64,000 nt of DNA from AP-15 sp963785565 (GCA_963785565.1 CAWAVV010000020.1:186001-250000), one strand, 5' to 3'; positions 45,935 to 55,349 are shown, counted from the first letter of the stretch. A program made the numbers and translations. Notes: generated by a model not told the origin, from the sequence alone.

Positions 45935-47305
45935 TCAGTTGATGAAACCGAGCCCCCGCGCCGGCAACTCCACTTTCCCACCGCACTCGCCGGCGATCAC
46001 TGGCATCACCTCTTCGGCGAAGATCTGCATCTGCTCCTCGATCTCCGAGGCCTCGAACCCGCCGAGCTCGAACCAGCCAAGGAAACAGAAGTCGTCGTAG
46101 CCGCATTCGGCTCGCATCTTCATGATCTTGTCGATGACGAACTGCTTCGAGCCGTGGATCGCGATCTCGCGGTCACGCAGCATCTGGGCGGTGACTTTTT
46201 TGTTGAGATCGAACATCGGCTCGTCAAGGCGCGCCACTACGGCGCCAAAACCGAACGGTCCGTAATAGTCGAACTGCAGCTCGATCGCCCGGGCCGCTCG
46301 ATCGAGCGCCTGCTTTTCTTTCCCGGGTCGGGTGATGTGCAGGTAACGGCTGGTCATGATCCCTCGCCGCTTCGCCGCATCCCAACCGAACTTGAAGCGT
46401 CCGCGGTTGTGCATATCGGGGAAGCCGGCCTTTTCCGCCGCCTCGTAATAGATCTCAAGGTTGCGGCGCAGCCGGTCGTTCGGCTCGGCAATCATCACCC
46501 CGTTGATCCCGTGCTCGGCCGCGAATTTGAGCGAGCGGGCGCTGGTCAGCGGCTCCCACAGCGGCGGATGCGGCTTTTGCATCGGCTGCGGAAAGACCTG
46601 CAGCTCCTTGAGCGTGGTCGTCGTCGCCTGCACCGGGTTGCCGGCGGAGTACATGTCGGGATCGCCGAGCTGCATCACTTCTTCCAGCCGGCGTCCCGCC
46701 TTGTCCTGCTGGAAATAGGCGATGGTCTGCTTATGGTTCCACTTGGTGTAGGTCGGCGGCACCGAGAAATTCTCGCCGTGATGCGAGAACGATGGCTCGG
46801 TCCAGCATTTCTTCATGATGGCGATATTTTCCTCGAACGCCTTGCGGTTGCGCTCCTGATCCTGGATCGTCGAGCCGTAGGGGCGGCCGAGCGTCTCGTT
46901 CTCGCGTGGTTGATAGCCGCGGCCGATACCGCAATCCACCCGCCCGCCGCTGATCACGTCCAAAGTGGCGATCTGTTCGGCAAGCCGCACCGGGTGGTGC
47001 CATACAATGATGTTGGCAGCCTGACCGAGCCGGATGCGTTTGGTATGGGCCGCCACCGCCATCTGCACCATCAGCGGGTTCGGGCTCATCTCGGCCCCCT
47101 CCGGCTGGAAATGGTGCTCGGTCAGCCAGAACGACTGAAAGCCCAGCTTCTCGGCGAGGATGCCCTGGCGCACCTGGTTGACCAATGTCTCCTGGGCCGC
47201 CTTGTGGACCTCGGTCAACGATCCGTCGTTGAAGGTGACGCCGTCTTTGGTGGTGATGACCGGCAGGCTCGACGCGCCGTTGTGAAAGAGACCTATCTCC
47301 AGCAT
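45935..47305 (-). CDS. LLM-class flavin-dependent oxidoreductase
   Basis: A 456-residue bacterial-luciferase-like monooxygenase. It shows FQSFWLTEHHFQPEG, the LGQAANIIVWHHPVRLAEQI barrel strand, and DVISGGRVDCGIGRGYQPRE. These enzymes use FMNH2 and oxygen to oxidise organic substrates. It is longer than the usual 330-400 residues, mainly by a C-terminal extension (about residue 370 on) and by an insert near TKWNHKQTIAYFQQ. Substrate unknown. Confidence 0.87.
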   Translation of the reverse strand: MLEIGLFHNGASSLPVITTKDGVTFNDGSLTEVHKAAQETLVNQVRQGILAEKLGFQSFWLTEHHFQPEGAEMSPNPLMVQMAVAAHTKRIRLGQAANIIVWHHPVRLAEQIATLDVISGGRVDCGIGRGYQPRENETLGRPYGSTIQDQERNRKAFEENIAIMKKCWTEPSFSHHGENFSVPPTYTKWNHKQTIAYFQQDKAGRRLEEVMQLGDPDMYSAGNPVQATTTTLKELQVFPQPMQKPHPPLWEPLTSARSLKFAAEHGINGVMIAEPNDRLRRNLEIYYEAAEKAGFPDMHNRGRFKFGWDAAKRRGIMTSRYLHITRPGKEKQALDRAARAIELQFDYYGPFGFGAVVARLDEPMFDLNKKVTAQMLRDREIAIHGSKQFVIDKIMKMRAECGYDDFCFLGWFELGGFEASEIEEQMQIFAEEVMPVIAGECGGKVELPARGLGFIN

Positions 47306-47420
47306 GGCTGTTCCTCCCTGTGCGTCCGGGCAGGCCTTCCCGTCGCCGTCGTCTAAGGAACGAGGGTCACGCCATTCCGGGGCCGCGGAGGTTGGGCCGG
47401 ATCCCCGACGCAGTCAATTA

Positions 47421-47497
47421 TGGCGTCCCCGGCGTGACTCGAACACGCGACCCACAGTTTAGGAAACTGTTGCTCTATCCGGCTGAGCTACGGGGAC
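47421..47497 (-). tRNA. tRNA-Arg (anticodon CCT)
   Basis: A 77-base tRNA. GTCCCCG pairs with CGGGGAC in the acceptor stem, followed by discriminator G and an encoded CCA. The anticodon loop TTCCTAA gives CCT, reading the AGG codon. The T-arm has GTTCGAGTC. No integrase or duplicated 3' end was seen next to it. Confidence 0.95.
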
Positions 47498-47700
47498 ACT
47501 CAACGGTTTTTCGGTCTGCTCGGCTCCCTGGGGACGGCCGATCATCGGCGCAATCCCCTTTTCGTGGAGCCAGGATACCGCGCGCCGAGGTTCGGGACAA
47601 CCGTGAGATGCCCCGTTGTGCCTGAGAGCCCCTTCGAGGCGCAGCTCCTATGTCGACAAAAGGGAGGTAACCGTTGGGCGGTAAAAGTGCTTGTTGATGC

Positions 47701-48111
47701 CTATGCCGCTGTACCTTCGTGAGCAATGTACTTCCCGTCGCGCCTTACGACCTGGTTGGCCTTGGACAGCGCGGTAAGAGCGTTCGATACCGACATCGCG
47801 CCGGACTTGTCGCCCTTGAGCCCCATTTTTTCAAGGATCTCCCCCCGAGTGAGGCCGCCGGGATTGCTCTTGATAATTCCAAGCAACGCGTTTCGCTTGC
47901 TCCCTCGGCGACCTTGCGGGGCACGTCGCTGCCGTGTTTGAGACGGTCCCTTGCCCTGCTTGGCTGTTTCGTAGGCGTCTATCGCCGAGAGTTCCCGGTC
48001 GATCGTGGCAAGCTGCTCTGCGAGCGCTTGTTGCTGGGTACGGATCGTCTCGCGTTCTTTGGAAAGACGCTCACGCTCCTGATCTATGAAAGTCTCAAAG
48101 GTTTGTGCCAT
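47701..48111 (-). CDS. Coiled-coil / winged-helix-like protein
   Basis: A 136-residue protein. Residues 5-55 form a charged coiled coil (QERERLSKERETIRTQQQAL), then a basic linker (RRAPQGRRGSKR), then a helix-turn-helix-like domain, NALLGIIKSNPGGLTRGEIL ... SVSNALTALSKANQVVRRDG, which resembles a winged helix. It may bind DNA. GAGAGGA precedes ATG 48111. I know of no assigned function. Confidence 0.65.
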   Translation of the reverse strand: MAQTFETFIDQERERLSKERETIRTQQQALAEQLATIDRELSAIDAYETAKQGKGPSQTRQRRAPQGRRGSKRNALLGIIKSNPGGLTRGEILEKMGLKGDKSGAMSVSNALTALSKANQVVRRDGKYIAHEGTAA

Positions 48112-48299
48112 TCGTCCTCTCCGTTGTTGATCAGAGAGATAGTAGCCAGCTTTTTTGGCGATGCATAGTCTCGCGCATTTCGCGGGTAGGTGTGCGAGTT
48201 GTAGATCGGCCCGTTTGGATCTTTTGCCGTAAAGCGCGCGCTCGATTGTCCCTTTTTCCAAGGGAACGAGCGTGTTTGCCGCAAGTGTGCTATTTCCTT

Positions 48300-49076
48300 C
48301 TAGTTCCGCGGCGCGGCGAGGATCGCCACCGGATAGGCGTATTCGAGCCGGTCGCCGTCGCGGCACACCGGGATGCCGAGACGATCGTCGGCGACCGAGG
48401 CAACGAACATCTCGGTGACCTTGGCCTCGTCGCCCGGGTTCGGAAACGAGCGGGCCAACAAGTTCTTCACCTCGTCGCGCAACTCGTAAAAGCTTGCTTG
48501 AGGCTCGGCGAGGCCAGCGCTGGTGAACAGACCTTTCAACTCGGCCAACGGCAGCGCGCGAACATGGGAAGGATCGCGCAGTTTTTCCAGCCGGTTGAAC
48601 GCCGCGGCTTTGGCGGGATCGGCCGAAGCGCAGGTGTCGACCACGACGATCCGGCCGCCTGGCGCGCAAACCCGCACCATCTCGCGCAATACCGCGGAGG
48701 GGTCGGGGAAGTGGTGCACGGCAAAACGAGTGAGGACAATCGTAAATGACGCTTCGGGCCAAGGCAAAGAGGCGACATCGCCCTCCCGCCACGCGACGTT
48801 GGCGATCCGTTGTTCGGCCGCGAGGCCGCGCGCGCGATCGAGCATCGCCGCCGTCATGTCGATGCCGGTAGCATGGCGCACATGGGGAGCAAAGTCGCAG
48901 ACGACGATGCCGCCGCCGCAAGCGACGTCGAGCAAAATGTCGTCAGGCCCCGGCGCGGCGGCCTCGACGATCATTTTCAGCGCGCCGGCGTCGGTAATCG
49001 GCGTCGCGGTGCTGAACGGCGTCGCCTGGCGGGTGAACTGTTCGCGAATCAGGCTGTCGTGAGCTTTATTGGTCAT
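48300..49076 (-). CDS. Class I SAM-dependent methyltransferase
   Basis: A 258-residue methyltransferase of the UbiE/Methyltransf_11 type: DDILLDVACGGGIVVCDFA (motif I), GIDMTAAMLDRARGLA, DVASLPWPEASFTIVLTRFAVHHF (post-motifs) and GGRIVVVDTCAS. Substrate unknown. The frame is open upstream to 49133; ATG 49076 fits the family N-terminus. Confidence 0.85.
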   Translation of the reverse strand: MTNKAHDSLIREQFTRQATPFSTATPITDAGALKMIVEAAAPGPDDILLDVACGGGIVVCDFAPHVRHATGIDMTAAMLDRARGLAAEQRIANVAWREGDVASLPWPEASFTIVLTRFAVHHFPDPSAVLREMVRVCAPGGRIVVVDTCASADPAKAAAFNRLEKLRDPSHVRALPLAELKGLFTSAGLAEPQASFYELRDEVKNLLARSFPNPGDEAKVTEMFVASVADDRLGIPVCRDGDRLEYAYPVAILAAPRN

Positions 49077-49214
49077 TGCCCGGCTACTCCTCAATTCCGC
49101 CGCGATCCGGCAACGGCCAGCGCTCAGCGGCATACCGGCATGTTAGCCCCATTTGTCGGGGCGAGGCAGCACACCATCTCTGCTCGGTATGATCGCCGCC
49201 CGGTATCGCGAACG

Positions 49215-49973
49215 ATGATCGAATTTGCGCATTCTGGCCCGCTTCTGTTGGCCTCGTTCTTGGCTTCGTCGGTCGAATGCGTCGAGGCGCTGACCATCGT
49301 GCTGGCGGTCGGCGCGATTCGCGGCTGGCGGCCGGCGCTCTTCGGTGCGGGGTTGGCGGCGGCGCTGTTGACGGTGCTCGTCGCCGTCTTTGGCGCGGGG
49401 CTCAAGCTGCTCCCGCTCGCCTCGCTGCAGACCGCGATCGGCATCCTGCTGCTGCTCTTCGGCATGCGCTGGCTGCGCAAGTCGGTGTTGCGCGCGGGCG
49501 GGGTCATCGCGCTGCGCGACGAGAGCGCCAATTACGCGAGCCAAACCGAGAGCTTGCGAGGTGCGCCCAAGGAAGCTCGCAGGTGGGACCCGGTTGGCAT
49601 CGCGACGAGCTTTAAGGCGGTGACCTTGGAGGGGATCGAAGTTGTATTCATCGTCATCGCGGTAGGCAGCGTCGGCAGCGCCCTGGTGCCGGCGGCGGTC
49701 GGCGCGCTGGCCGCGGCCCTCCTGGTGGCGGCAGTCGGTGTGGTGCTGCACCGCCCGCTGGCGCGGGTGCCGGAAAACATGCTGAAATTTGCGGTCGGCG
49801 TCATGCTGTCGAGCTTTGGCACGTTTTGGATCGGCGAAGGCTACGGCGTCCAGTGGCCAGGCGGCGACCTGTCGGTGCTCGGGCTGATTGCCGGGTTTCT
49901 GGCCATTGCCCTGCTCAGTGTTGGCGCGGTTCGCCGCGCCCGTCGCCATGCCGCGCTCGCCCCAGCAGCTTGA
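49215..49973 (+). CDS. COG4280-like multi-pass membrane protein
   Basis: A 252-residue integral membrane protein with about seven hydrophobic segments in two similar halves. The first has SSVECVEALTIVLAVGAIRG and the second TLEGIEVVFIVIAVGSVG; each carries an acidic ExxE pair within a helix, as in FTR1-like metal permeases and COG4280 proteins. A metal or cation transport role is possible but unproven. Divergent from the methyltransferase, 138 bases apart. Confidence 0.7.
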   Translation: MIEFAHSGPLLLASFLASSVECVEALTIVLAVGAIRGWRPALFGAGLAAALLTVLVAVFGAGLKLLPLASLQTAIGILLLLFGMRWLRKSVLRAGGVIALRDESANYASQTESLRGAPKEARRWDPVGIATSFKAVTLEGIEVVFIVIAVGSVGSALVPAAVGALAAALLVAAVGVVLHRPLARVPENMLKFAVGVMLSSFGTFWIGEGYGVQWPGGDLSVLGLIAGFLAIALLSVGAVRRARRHAALAPAA

Positions 49974-49985
49974 GGAGCGGGTTCG

Positions 49986-50192
49986 ATGGACCGGATCAAA
50001 TTGATCGGGCGCGAGGTTCTCGGCTTGTTTGCCGAGGACGCGCGGTTCACGGCGGCGCTCGCCATCTGGATCGTCACTGCGGCGGCGACCCGACCGTGGT
50101 GGCAGAGCGCGCCGCGTTTCGCCGCGATCGTATTGTTCGCCGGCTTTGCCCTGATCCTCTGCGAAGACGTGCTGCGCACAGCCCGGCGTTGA
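49986..50192 (+). CDS. Small membrane protein
   Basis: A 68-residue protein with two hydrophobic segments (AALAIWIVTAAA and FAAIVLFAGFALILC). It begins 12 bases after the COG4280-like gene with GAGGAG upstream, so the two are probably expressed together. Function unknown. Confidence 0.65.
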   Translation: MDRIKLIGREVLGLFAEDARFTAALAIWIVTAAATRPWWQSAPRFAAIVLFAGFALILCEDVLRTARR

Positions 50193-50227
50193 GCGGCAAT
50201 GCCGACTGCAGCGGTGCAAATGAGCTC

Positions 50228-50250
50228 GATTATGAATTCTACTCATAATC
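50228..50250. promoter_or_regulatory. AT-rich inverted repeat, possible operator
   Basis: GATTATGA (50228-50235) and TCATAATC (50243-50250) are exact inverted repeats separated by 7 bases, within an AT-rich patch (ATAATCATTATT follows) that contrasts sharply with the GC-rich surroundings. The stretch CATAATCATTAT resembles half of a Fur-type box. No regulator is adjacent, so binding is only a suggestion. Confidence 0.35.
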
Positions 50251-50268
50251 ATTATTCACATATATGAG

Positions 50269-50670
50269 ATGCGCAAGACAGCCATGCCAAAGAAGGGGTA
50301 CATCGGTCAGCGGCGCTTGCCTATTTATTGCATTGCAACATACGGCAATGTCATGGGTGCGGGTATGCCAGAGGAGATCGACGGTGGGCGCGGGCTTCGC
50401 ATAGCCGAGTGGTCTTTCGGCGGTTGGCGAGTCGTCGCGTCCGCCTGGTTGGTTGCGATCGTATTCGTCGTGCTGTTCGCTGGGGTTCAAGCCCTGGCCT
50501 CGCTGCACGGGACCTCGCCGCACCAGGCTATGCTCGCGGGGGCTGTCATCCCACGGCACGATCCGAGCTGCGGCGGAGCGGTCGAACTGACGAAACCGTC
50601 CCCGCCGTCGTGCGGGATCGACTTGCAGAACGGGATCGAACGGGCCGAGGCCTCCTATTACGGCTGGTGA
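50269..50670 (+). CDS. Putative single-pass membrane protein, uncertain
   Basis: A 133-residue ORF with one hydrophobic segment (VVASAWLVAIVFVVLFAGVQ, about residues 55-75) and four scattered Cys residues. The start is unclear: ATG 50269, ATG 50284 and ATG 50365 are in frame. It ends 13 bases inside the convergent lipoprotein gene. No recognised family; could be a non-conserved ORF. Confidence 0.4.
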   Translation: MRKTAMPKKGYIGQRRLPIYCIATYGNVMGAGMPEEIDGGRGLRIAEWSFGGWRVVASAWLVAIVFVVLFAGVQALASLHGTSPHQAMLAGAVIPRHDPSCGGAVELTKPSPPSCGIDLQNGIERAEASYYGW

Positions 50671-51269
50671 ACCGCCGCCAGCGGCGGCTCGGCTGACGCA
50701 GCGGGAGACCGCGCCGCATTTTGCTGCGCATCGAGCGCGGCGAGCTGCGCCCCAATCTGGTCGGCAGACAGGTTGATCGTCTTCTCGTCGCCGGCATGGT
50801 CGGTGAAGATCACCGACAGGCCCCTTGGGCTCGCCCGCAACTCGCTTTCGGGGATGTTTGCGGCGAATTCCTCGGCATAGGAACAGCCGCCGTCGCAAGT
50901 GATTTCTTCGCGGCTGATCGGGATAAAGAGCTGCGCACGCCCCGCGCCGTCACGTGCGGCGTCCCAATTGCGTTCGGCCCCATCATAGCTGTCGGAGACG
51001 TAGAGCTGGTCGGCAGTCTCGCCGGTTTTGCGATCGAGGAAGCTGCGCAGGCAATAAAAGTTGGTCCCCGGAGTGCCGAGATAAGGCGGCGCATGCTGTG
51101 CCTTCGGACCGACCAGCGCGATAAACCGTCCCGACAGATGCTCGCGCACCTCGACCACGGGGGCTTTGCCTCCGGCGCTCGGCGGGGCTCCCGGTGCAGC
51201 GAACTGGGAGCATGCGCTTAGCGCCGCGCCAAAGACGAGGGGCAGGATTCCTCGTCGACGGGCGGTCAT
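50658..51269 (-). CDS. Hypothetical lipoprotein
   Basis: A 203-residue protein with leader MTARRRGILPLVFGAALSAC (lipobox LSAC). The mature part contains VEVREHLSGRFIALVGPKAQ, FYCLRSFLDRKTGETADQLY, and ITCDGGCSYAEEFAANIPES with several Cys that may pair. No known family. Its start and the CoA-transferase stop share the sequence TGATG, so the two are translationally coupled. Confidence 0.75.
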   Translation of the reverse strand: MTARRRGILPLVFGAALSACSQFAAPGAPPSAGGKAPVVEVREHLSGRFIALVGPKAQHAPPYLGTPGTNFYCLRSFLDRKTGETADQLYVSDSYDGAERNWDAARDGAGRAQLFIPISREEITCDGGCSYAEEFAANIPESELRASPRGLSVIFTDHAGDEKTINLSADQIGAQLAALDAQQNAARSPAASAEPPLAAVHQP

Positions 51270-52417
51270 CAACCGCCGAGGATTTCGAGGTTGTCTTCTC
51301 CGAGCGCTGGCGCTGATTTCTCGAAGGGCGGGCGGATGCCGTCGAAGGACAGCGGCAGGCCCACCAAGGACAACGATCGGTGTGGAGGACTCACCGACAA
51401 ACGCTGGATCAGGCCGAGGGCCGCGGTCTGCGAATCTGCGACCACCTGGTCGACCGTCTGCATCGGACCGTTCGGGATTCCGGCCGCATCGAGCTTGGCC
51501 GCCCAGGTTGCGATCGGCTCTGCCGCAAAGATATTTTCGAGGATCGGGATCAAGCCTTGGCGATTGACCACCCGATCCTTGTTGGTGCGAAAGCGCGGAT
51601 CCTCGACGAGGTCGGGGCGGGCGATAGCCGAGCAAAGATGGCGAAACAAATTGTCGTTGCCGGCCGCCACCATGATGTATCCGTCGGCCGCGGCAAAGGC
51701 TTGATAAGGCACGATCATGTCGACCCCAGATCCCTGGCGCGTCGGGATCTCGCCATTGACTAGATGGGCCGCGATCGGGATCGTCATCCAGGCGAGCGCT
51801 GTCTCGTAGAGAGAGGTGTCCACCACCCCGCCGCGACCGGTGCGCCCACGTTCCTGCAGGGCCGCGAGAATGCCGATCACCGACCACATCCCGGTGGCGA
51901 GATCAACGATCGACACGCCCACTCGCACCGGCGGCCGCCCGTCCTCGCCCATCAAGCTCATCAGCCCCCCATAGGCCTGCATCAGCGGGTCGTAGCCGGG
52001 CCGCTCACGCAGCGGTCCGACCGCGCCGAACGCCCCGAGATTGCAATAGACGAGGCTCGACTTCCGGGCGATAAGCGCGTCAGCCGATAGACCGTAACGG
52101 TCGAGCGCGCCGAATTTGAGATTGTGAAGCATCACATCGGCGCGGCCGAGGATCAGCGCCTTCAACTGTTCGACTTCGGCCGGATCGGCGAGGTCGATCG
52201 TGATGCCGTGCTTCGCTCGGTTGACCGCGTGAAAGCAGGTTGCGGCACCTTCCGCGAAGGGCGGTCCCCAGCCGCGGGCGGCGTCGCCGGTGCGCGGGTT
52301 CTCGACTTTGATCACCTCGGCGCCGAGCTCGCCGAGGATCATGCCCGCATAAGGCGCAGCGACACTCTGACCGATCTCGATCACAACGAGGCCGGAAAGC
52401 GGCGTGGTACTGGACAT
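51269..52417 (-). CDS. CaiB/BaiF (class III) CoA-transferase
   Basis: A 382-residue class III CoA-transferase that moves CoA between carboxylic acids. Conserved features: MILGELGAEVIKVENP, the catalytic Asp in VGVSIVDLATGMW, PGYDPLMQAYGGLMSL and PYQAFAAADGYIMVAAGN. Length is slightly short but complete. GGAG lies nine bases before ATG 52417. Substrate unknown; it would activate organic acids for the nearby thiolase-type chemistry. Confidence 0.9.
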   Translation of the reverse strand: MSSTTPLSGLVVIEIGQSVAAPYAGMILGELGAEVIKVENPRTGDAARGWGPPFAEGAATCFHAVNRAKHGITIDLADPAEVEQLKALILGRADVMLHNLKFGALDRYGLSADALIARKSSLVYCNLGAFGAVGPLRERPGYDPLMQAYGGLMSLMGEDGRPPVRVGVSIVDLATGMWSVIGILAALQERGRTGRGGVVDTSLYETALAWMTIPIAAHLVNGEIPTRQGSGVDMIVPYQAFAAADGYIMVAAGNDNLFRHLCSAIARPDLVEDPRFRTNKDRVVNRQGLIPILENIFAAEPIATWAAKLDAAGIPNGPMQTVDQVVADSQTAALGLIQRLSVSPPHRSLSLVGLPLSFDGIRPPFEKSAPALGEDNLEILGG

Positions 52418-52632
52418 CGAAACTTGCTCCTCGACGACACCCTGGGGCCGGTCATCATTTGCGCCCGGTTTCAGAGCTGGGCACATCCTTTTAGCACATC
52501 GGGGCAGGGGTGGCTGAGCATGGAGGCGCCGCGGACCGGGCAGAAAGGGTCGCCCGCGCCGACCCATGGGTAGGGTGAGCCCGGCTGCACGCCACGCATC
52601 AGCACAGAGCAGTTATCACCGACACGTCGTGC

Positions 52633-53286
52633 TTAGAACTCCATGTCGAGTTCTTCGAGTTCGTCGGGCTCGACCAGCGCGGCCTCGCGCCAGGCGATCA
52701 TGTCGGGCAACGCCATGATGCGCTCACAATAGGTGCCGCAGTCGCGATCGAGCTTTACGTCGTAAGTCTGAAAGCGGGTCACGACGGGCGCATACATGGC
52801 GTCGGCCATCGTCAACGTCCCAAACAAATACGGCCCGCCATGCTCGGCAAAGCATTCGCGCCAGATCGTCGCAATACGATCGATATCGGCCTGCGCTCCC
52901 GCCCATACCTTGAAGCCCGGGTGGCGCGCCTTGAGGTTCATCGGCAAGGCCGAGCGCAAATTGCCGAAACCGGAATGCATCTCGCCGCAAATCGAGCGGC
53001 AGCGGGCGCGCGCCGCGCGCCTTGCCGGTAACAACCCGCCTTTGGGCATAAGTTCATTGAGATACTCGGCAATCGCCAAGGTGTCCCACACCGTGATTCC
53101 GTCATGGGTCAAGCACGGTACCAGGATCGACGGCGACAGCAGCAACAGCTCGGCGCGGTTAGACGGGTCGTCGACCGGCACTGCCTGCTCGACGAATTCC
53201 AATCCCGCCATCTTGCACAACAGCCAGCCGCGCAGCGACCAGGAGGAGTAATTCTTGCTGCTGATCGTCAATATGGCCTCGGCCAC
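52633..53286 (-). CDS. Glutathione S-transferase family protein
   Basis: A 217-residue GST: thioredoxin-like N-terminal domain with ISSKNYSSWSLRGWLLC and VPCLTHDGITVWDTLAIAEY (the cis-Pro and glutathione-gamma-Glu site), then an all-helical domain. It has the Ser-rich N-terminal motif seen in several bacterial GSTs. Acid-rich C-terminus. A role in detoxification or dehalogenation is possible. Confidence 0.88.
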   Translation of the reverse strand: MAEAILTISSKNYSSWSLRGWLLCKMAGLEFVEQAVPVDDPSNRAELLLLSPSILVPCLTHDGITVWDTLAIAEYLNELMPKGGLLPARRAARARCRSICGEMHSGFGNLRSALPMNLKARHPGFKVWAGAQADIDRIATIWRECFAEHGGPYLFGTLTMADAMYAPVVTRFQTYDVKLDRDCGTYCERIMALPDMIAWREAALVEPDELEELDMEF

Positions 53287-53424
53287 CGCCGTGCTCCTTT
53301 CGTGGCATGGATACCTGGCGTCCGCCTATCCTCCCACACCCGCGCGGGCCGCGCCAAACCTTCTCGCACACAGCGATTGAATCCTCTAGTCTTTGTAATT
53401 TGGCTGAAGAGCGGATGGCGCGGG

Positions 53425-54642
53425 ATGATGTACCAGAATTTTCAAACCTTCACCAACTCCGTCGCGCCACTGCGCTCCTTGGCTAATGTTGCTGCCGCGG
53501 GGCTGACGCACCCACTGCCCGGAATTTCCCGCAATGTGGTGCATCGGGCTTTCCATGCCCTCTATGAACTGATCGCGCGCACCGGGCTGAGCCACCGCCG
53601 CCCGGCCTTTGGCATCGACCAGGTCGAAGTCGCCGGCCAGCCGGTCGCAGTGCGTGAGGTTGCGGTTCATCGGACGCCGTTCTGCACTCTGCTGCGGTTT
53701 GAAAAAGACATCCCGGCGCCGCAGCCGCGAGTGCTGCTGGTGGCGCCGATGTCAGGACATTTCGCCACACTGCTGCGCGGCACCGTGCGCACGATGCTCT
53801 CCGAGCACGACGTCTACATCACTGATTGGCACAATGCTCGCGACATCGGGCTGCAACACGGCAGCTTTGATTTCGACGACTTTATCGAACACATCATCAC
53901 TTTCCTCGAAGTGCTGGGCCCCGGCGCGCATATCGTCGCGGTCTGCCAGCCCTGCGTCGCCGCAGTGGCGGCGGTCGCTATTATGGCCGAAGACGGTCAT
54001 CCGGCGCAGCCGCGCAGCATGACCCTGATGGCTGGCCCGATCGATACCCGGATCAACCCGACTGACGTCAATCGGCTGGCAACGAGCCGGCCCATCGGCT
54101 GGTTCGAACGCCACCTGATCGATACCGTCCCATGGCGCTATAACGGCGCTTGACGGCGCGTCTATCCCGGCTTTACCCAGCTTGCCGCGTTCATGAGCAT
54201 GAACCTTGACCGGCACGTCAAGGCGCAGATGGACCTGTTCTGCCATATCGCCAATGGCGAAGGGGAAAAGGCGGCGGCGATCCGCAAATTTTATGACGAA
54301 TACCTGGCGGTGATGGATCTGCCGGCCGAATTCTATCTGCAAACCATACAAAGGGTGTTCCAGGAGCACGCTCTGCCGTTAGGCAAACTCGAATGGCAGG
54401 GACGGCGCGTCGATCCGCGGGCCATCCGCCGCACGGCGCTGTTCACTGTCGAAGGCGAACGCGACGACATCTGCGCGGTCGGTCAAACGCTCGCCGCCCA
54501 AGAGCTCTGTACCGGCCTGCGGCCCTACATGAAGCGTCATCACGTGGAGACCGGTGTCGGCCACTACGGCGTCTTCAACGGGCATCGCTGGAGCAGCTAT
54601 ATCTTTCCGATGCTCAGGAGCGTCGTCTACGCCAGCGACTGA
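53425..54642 (+). pseudogene. Intracellular PHB depolymerase with an in-frame TGA
   Basis: The reading frame matches intracellular poly(3-hydroxybutyrate) depolymerase (PhaZ): MMYQNFQTFTNSVAPLRSLA, the catalytic lipase-box variant VCQPCV (Cys174, Cys177), DWHNARDIG, and a C-terminal half with MSMNLDRHVKAQ, FTVEGERDDICAVGQT and VGHYGVFNG. TGA at 54151 (codon 243) replaces a Gly codon in GAxRRVYPGF; all around it is in frame and conserved. One base change (G to T in GGA) accounts for it. Total length with readthrough is about 405 residues, normal for the family. Confidence 0.8.
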
Positions 54643-54675
54643 GGGGCGTCCGCTCGAGCGGGAATGCCCTGCCCG

Positions 54676-55092
54676 CTAGCGCGCGGCGACCACGGCCGGT
54701 TGCGTGATCTCGGTTGTCAGGAAATCGGCCGGGGCGATGATCTCCATGAACTCCATATCGTCCGACCAGTCATAAAGATTGTGGACGATGCCGGGCCGCT
54801 GGTGCACGCAATCGCCAGCCTCGACCAGGGTGTCGACACCGTCATAGTCGAACCTGGCCCAGCCGCGGACCATGTAGACGACATGCACATCGGCAGTGTG
54901 CATATGAAAGCCGGTGCCGCCCTTGGCCTCCGATGCCTTGCGCGCGGCGCGGACCAGCTGGACGCGCAATCTGCCATAGGTTGCGTCGATGATCCCCATG
55001 TCGCGGTACGCGAAAAAGGCCCGCAAGCCGTCCTCGGCGTACCGGGCCTCGGGAGCATTCGCTTTCTGGTGCGTAAACAACGTGTCGGTCAT
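54676..55092 (-). CDS. Cupin-domain protein
   Basis: A 138-residue single cupin: TGFHMHTADVHVVYMVRGWA (motif 1, with metal-binding His) and GDCVHQRPGIVHNLYDWS (motif 2). Cupins of this size act as isomerases, dioxygenases or small-molecule sensors; which is not clear. It is divergently arranged with the DUF169 gene across an AT-rich region with palindromes. Confidence 0.82.
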   Translation of the reverse strand: MTDTLFTHQKANAPEARYAEDGLRAFFAYRDMGIIDATYGRLRVQLVRAARKASEAKGGTGFHMHTADVHVVYMVRGWARFDYDGVDTLVEAGDCVHQRPGIVHNLYDWSDDMEFMEIIAPADFLTTEITQPAVVAAR

Positions 55093-55150
55093 GTCCGGAC
55101 CTCGTATCCGTGCCTGCGTTAATTATCTCCAGTCCGATGCTGCATCGCAA

Positions 55151-55169
55151 TAGATAAATTATCTAGATA
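55151..55169. promoter_or_regulatory. AT-rich overlapping palindromes between the cupin and DUF169 genes
   Basis: TAGATAA-A-TTATCTA (55151-55165) and the perfect palindrome TATCTAGATA (55160-55169) overlap in the 257-base divergent gap. The gap is far richer in A and T than the genes around it. Such a site between divergent genes suits a dimeric regulator, although none is encoded nearby. Confidence 0.45.
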
Positions 55170-55349
55170 TAACAATAATTCATGGCCAATAATAATGCAT
55201 CGCACAAGAAGTGGGCAGGAGCGCGGGCCGGGATGGGTTCTTGCGCGCGGCGTCGGGCCGCCCGAAGGCCCCTGCGCCGGGTAAAGTGTGCTAAATGATC
55301 ACGACCGCCGTCGGCAACGACGCCAACACACCCGCGCAGGAACGCAGAT

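Noticed and set aside
47421..47497. tRNA-Arg as an integration site
   Set aside because: No integrase gene and no repeated tRNA 3' end were seen in the window.
54151..54153. Selenocysteine or programmed readthrough at the PHB depolymerase TGA
   Set aside because: The position is a glycine in relatives, not a catalytic Cys, and I see no stem-loop of SECIS type just downstream.
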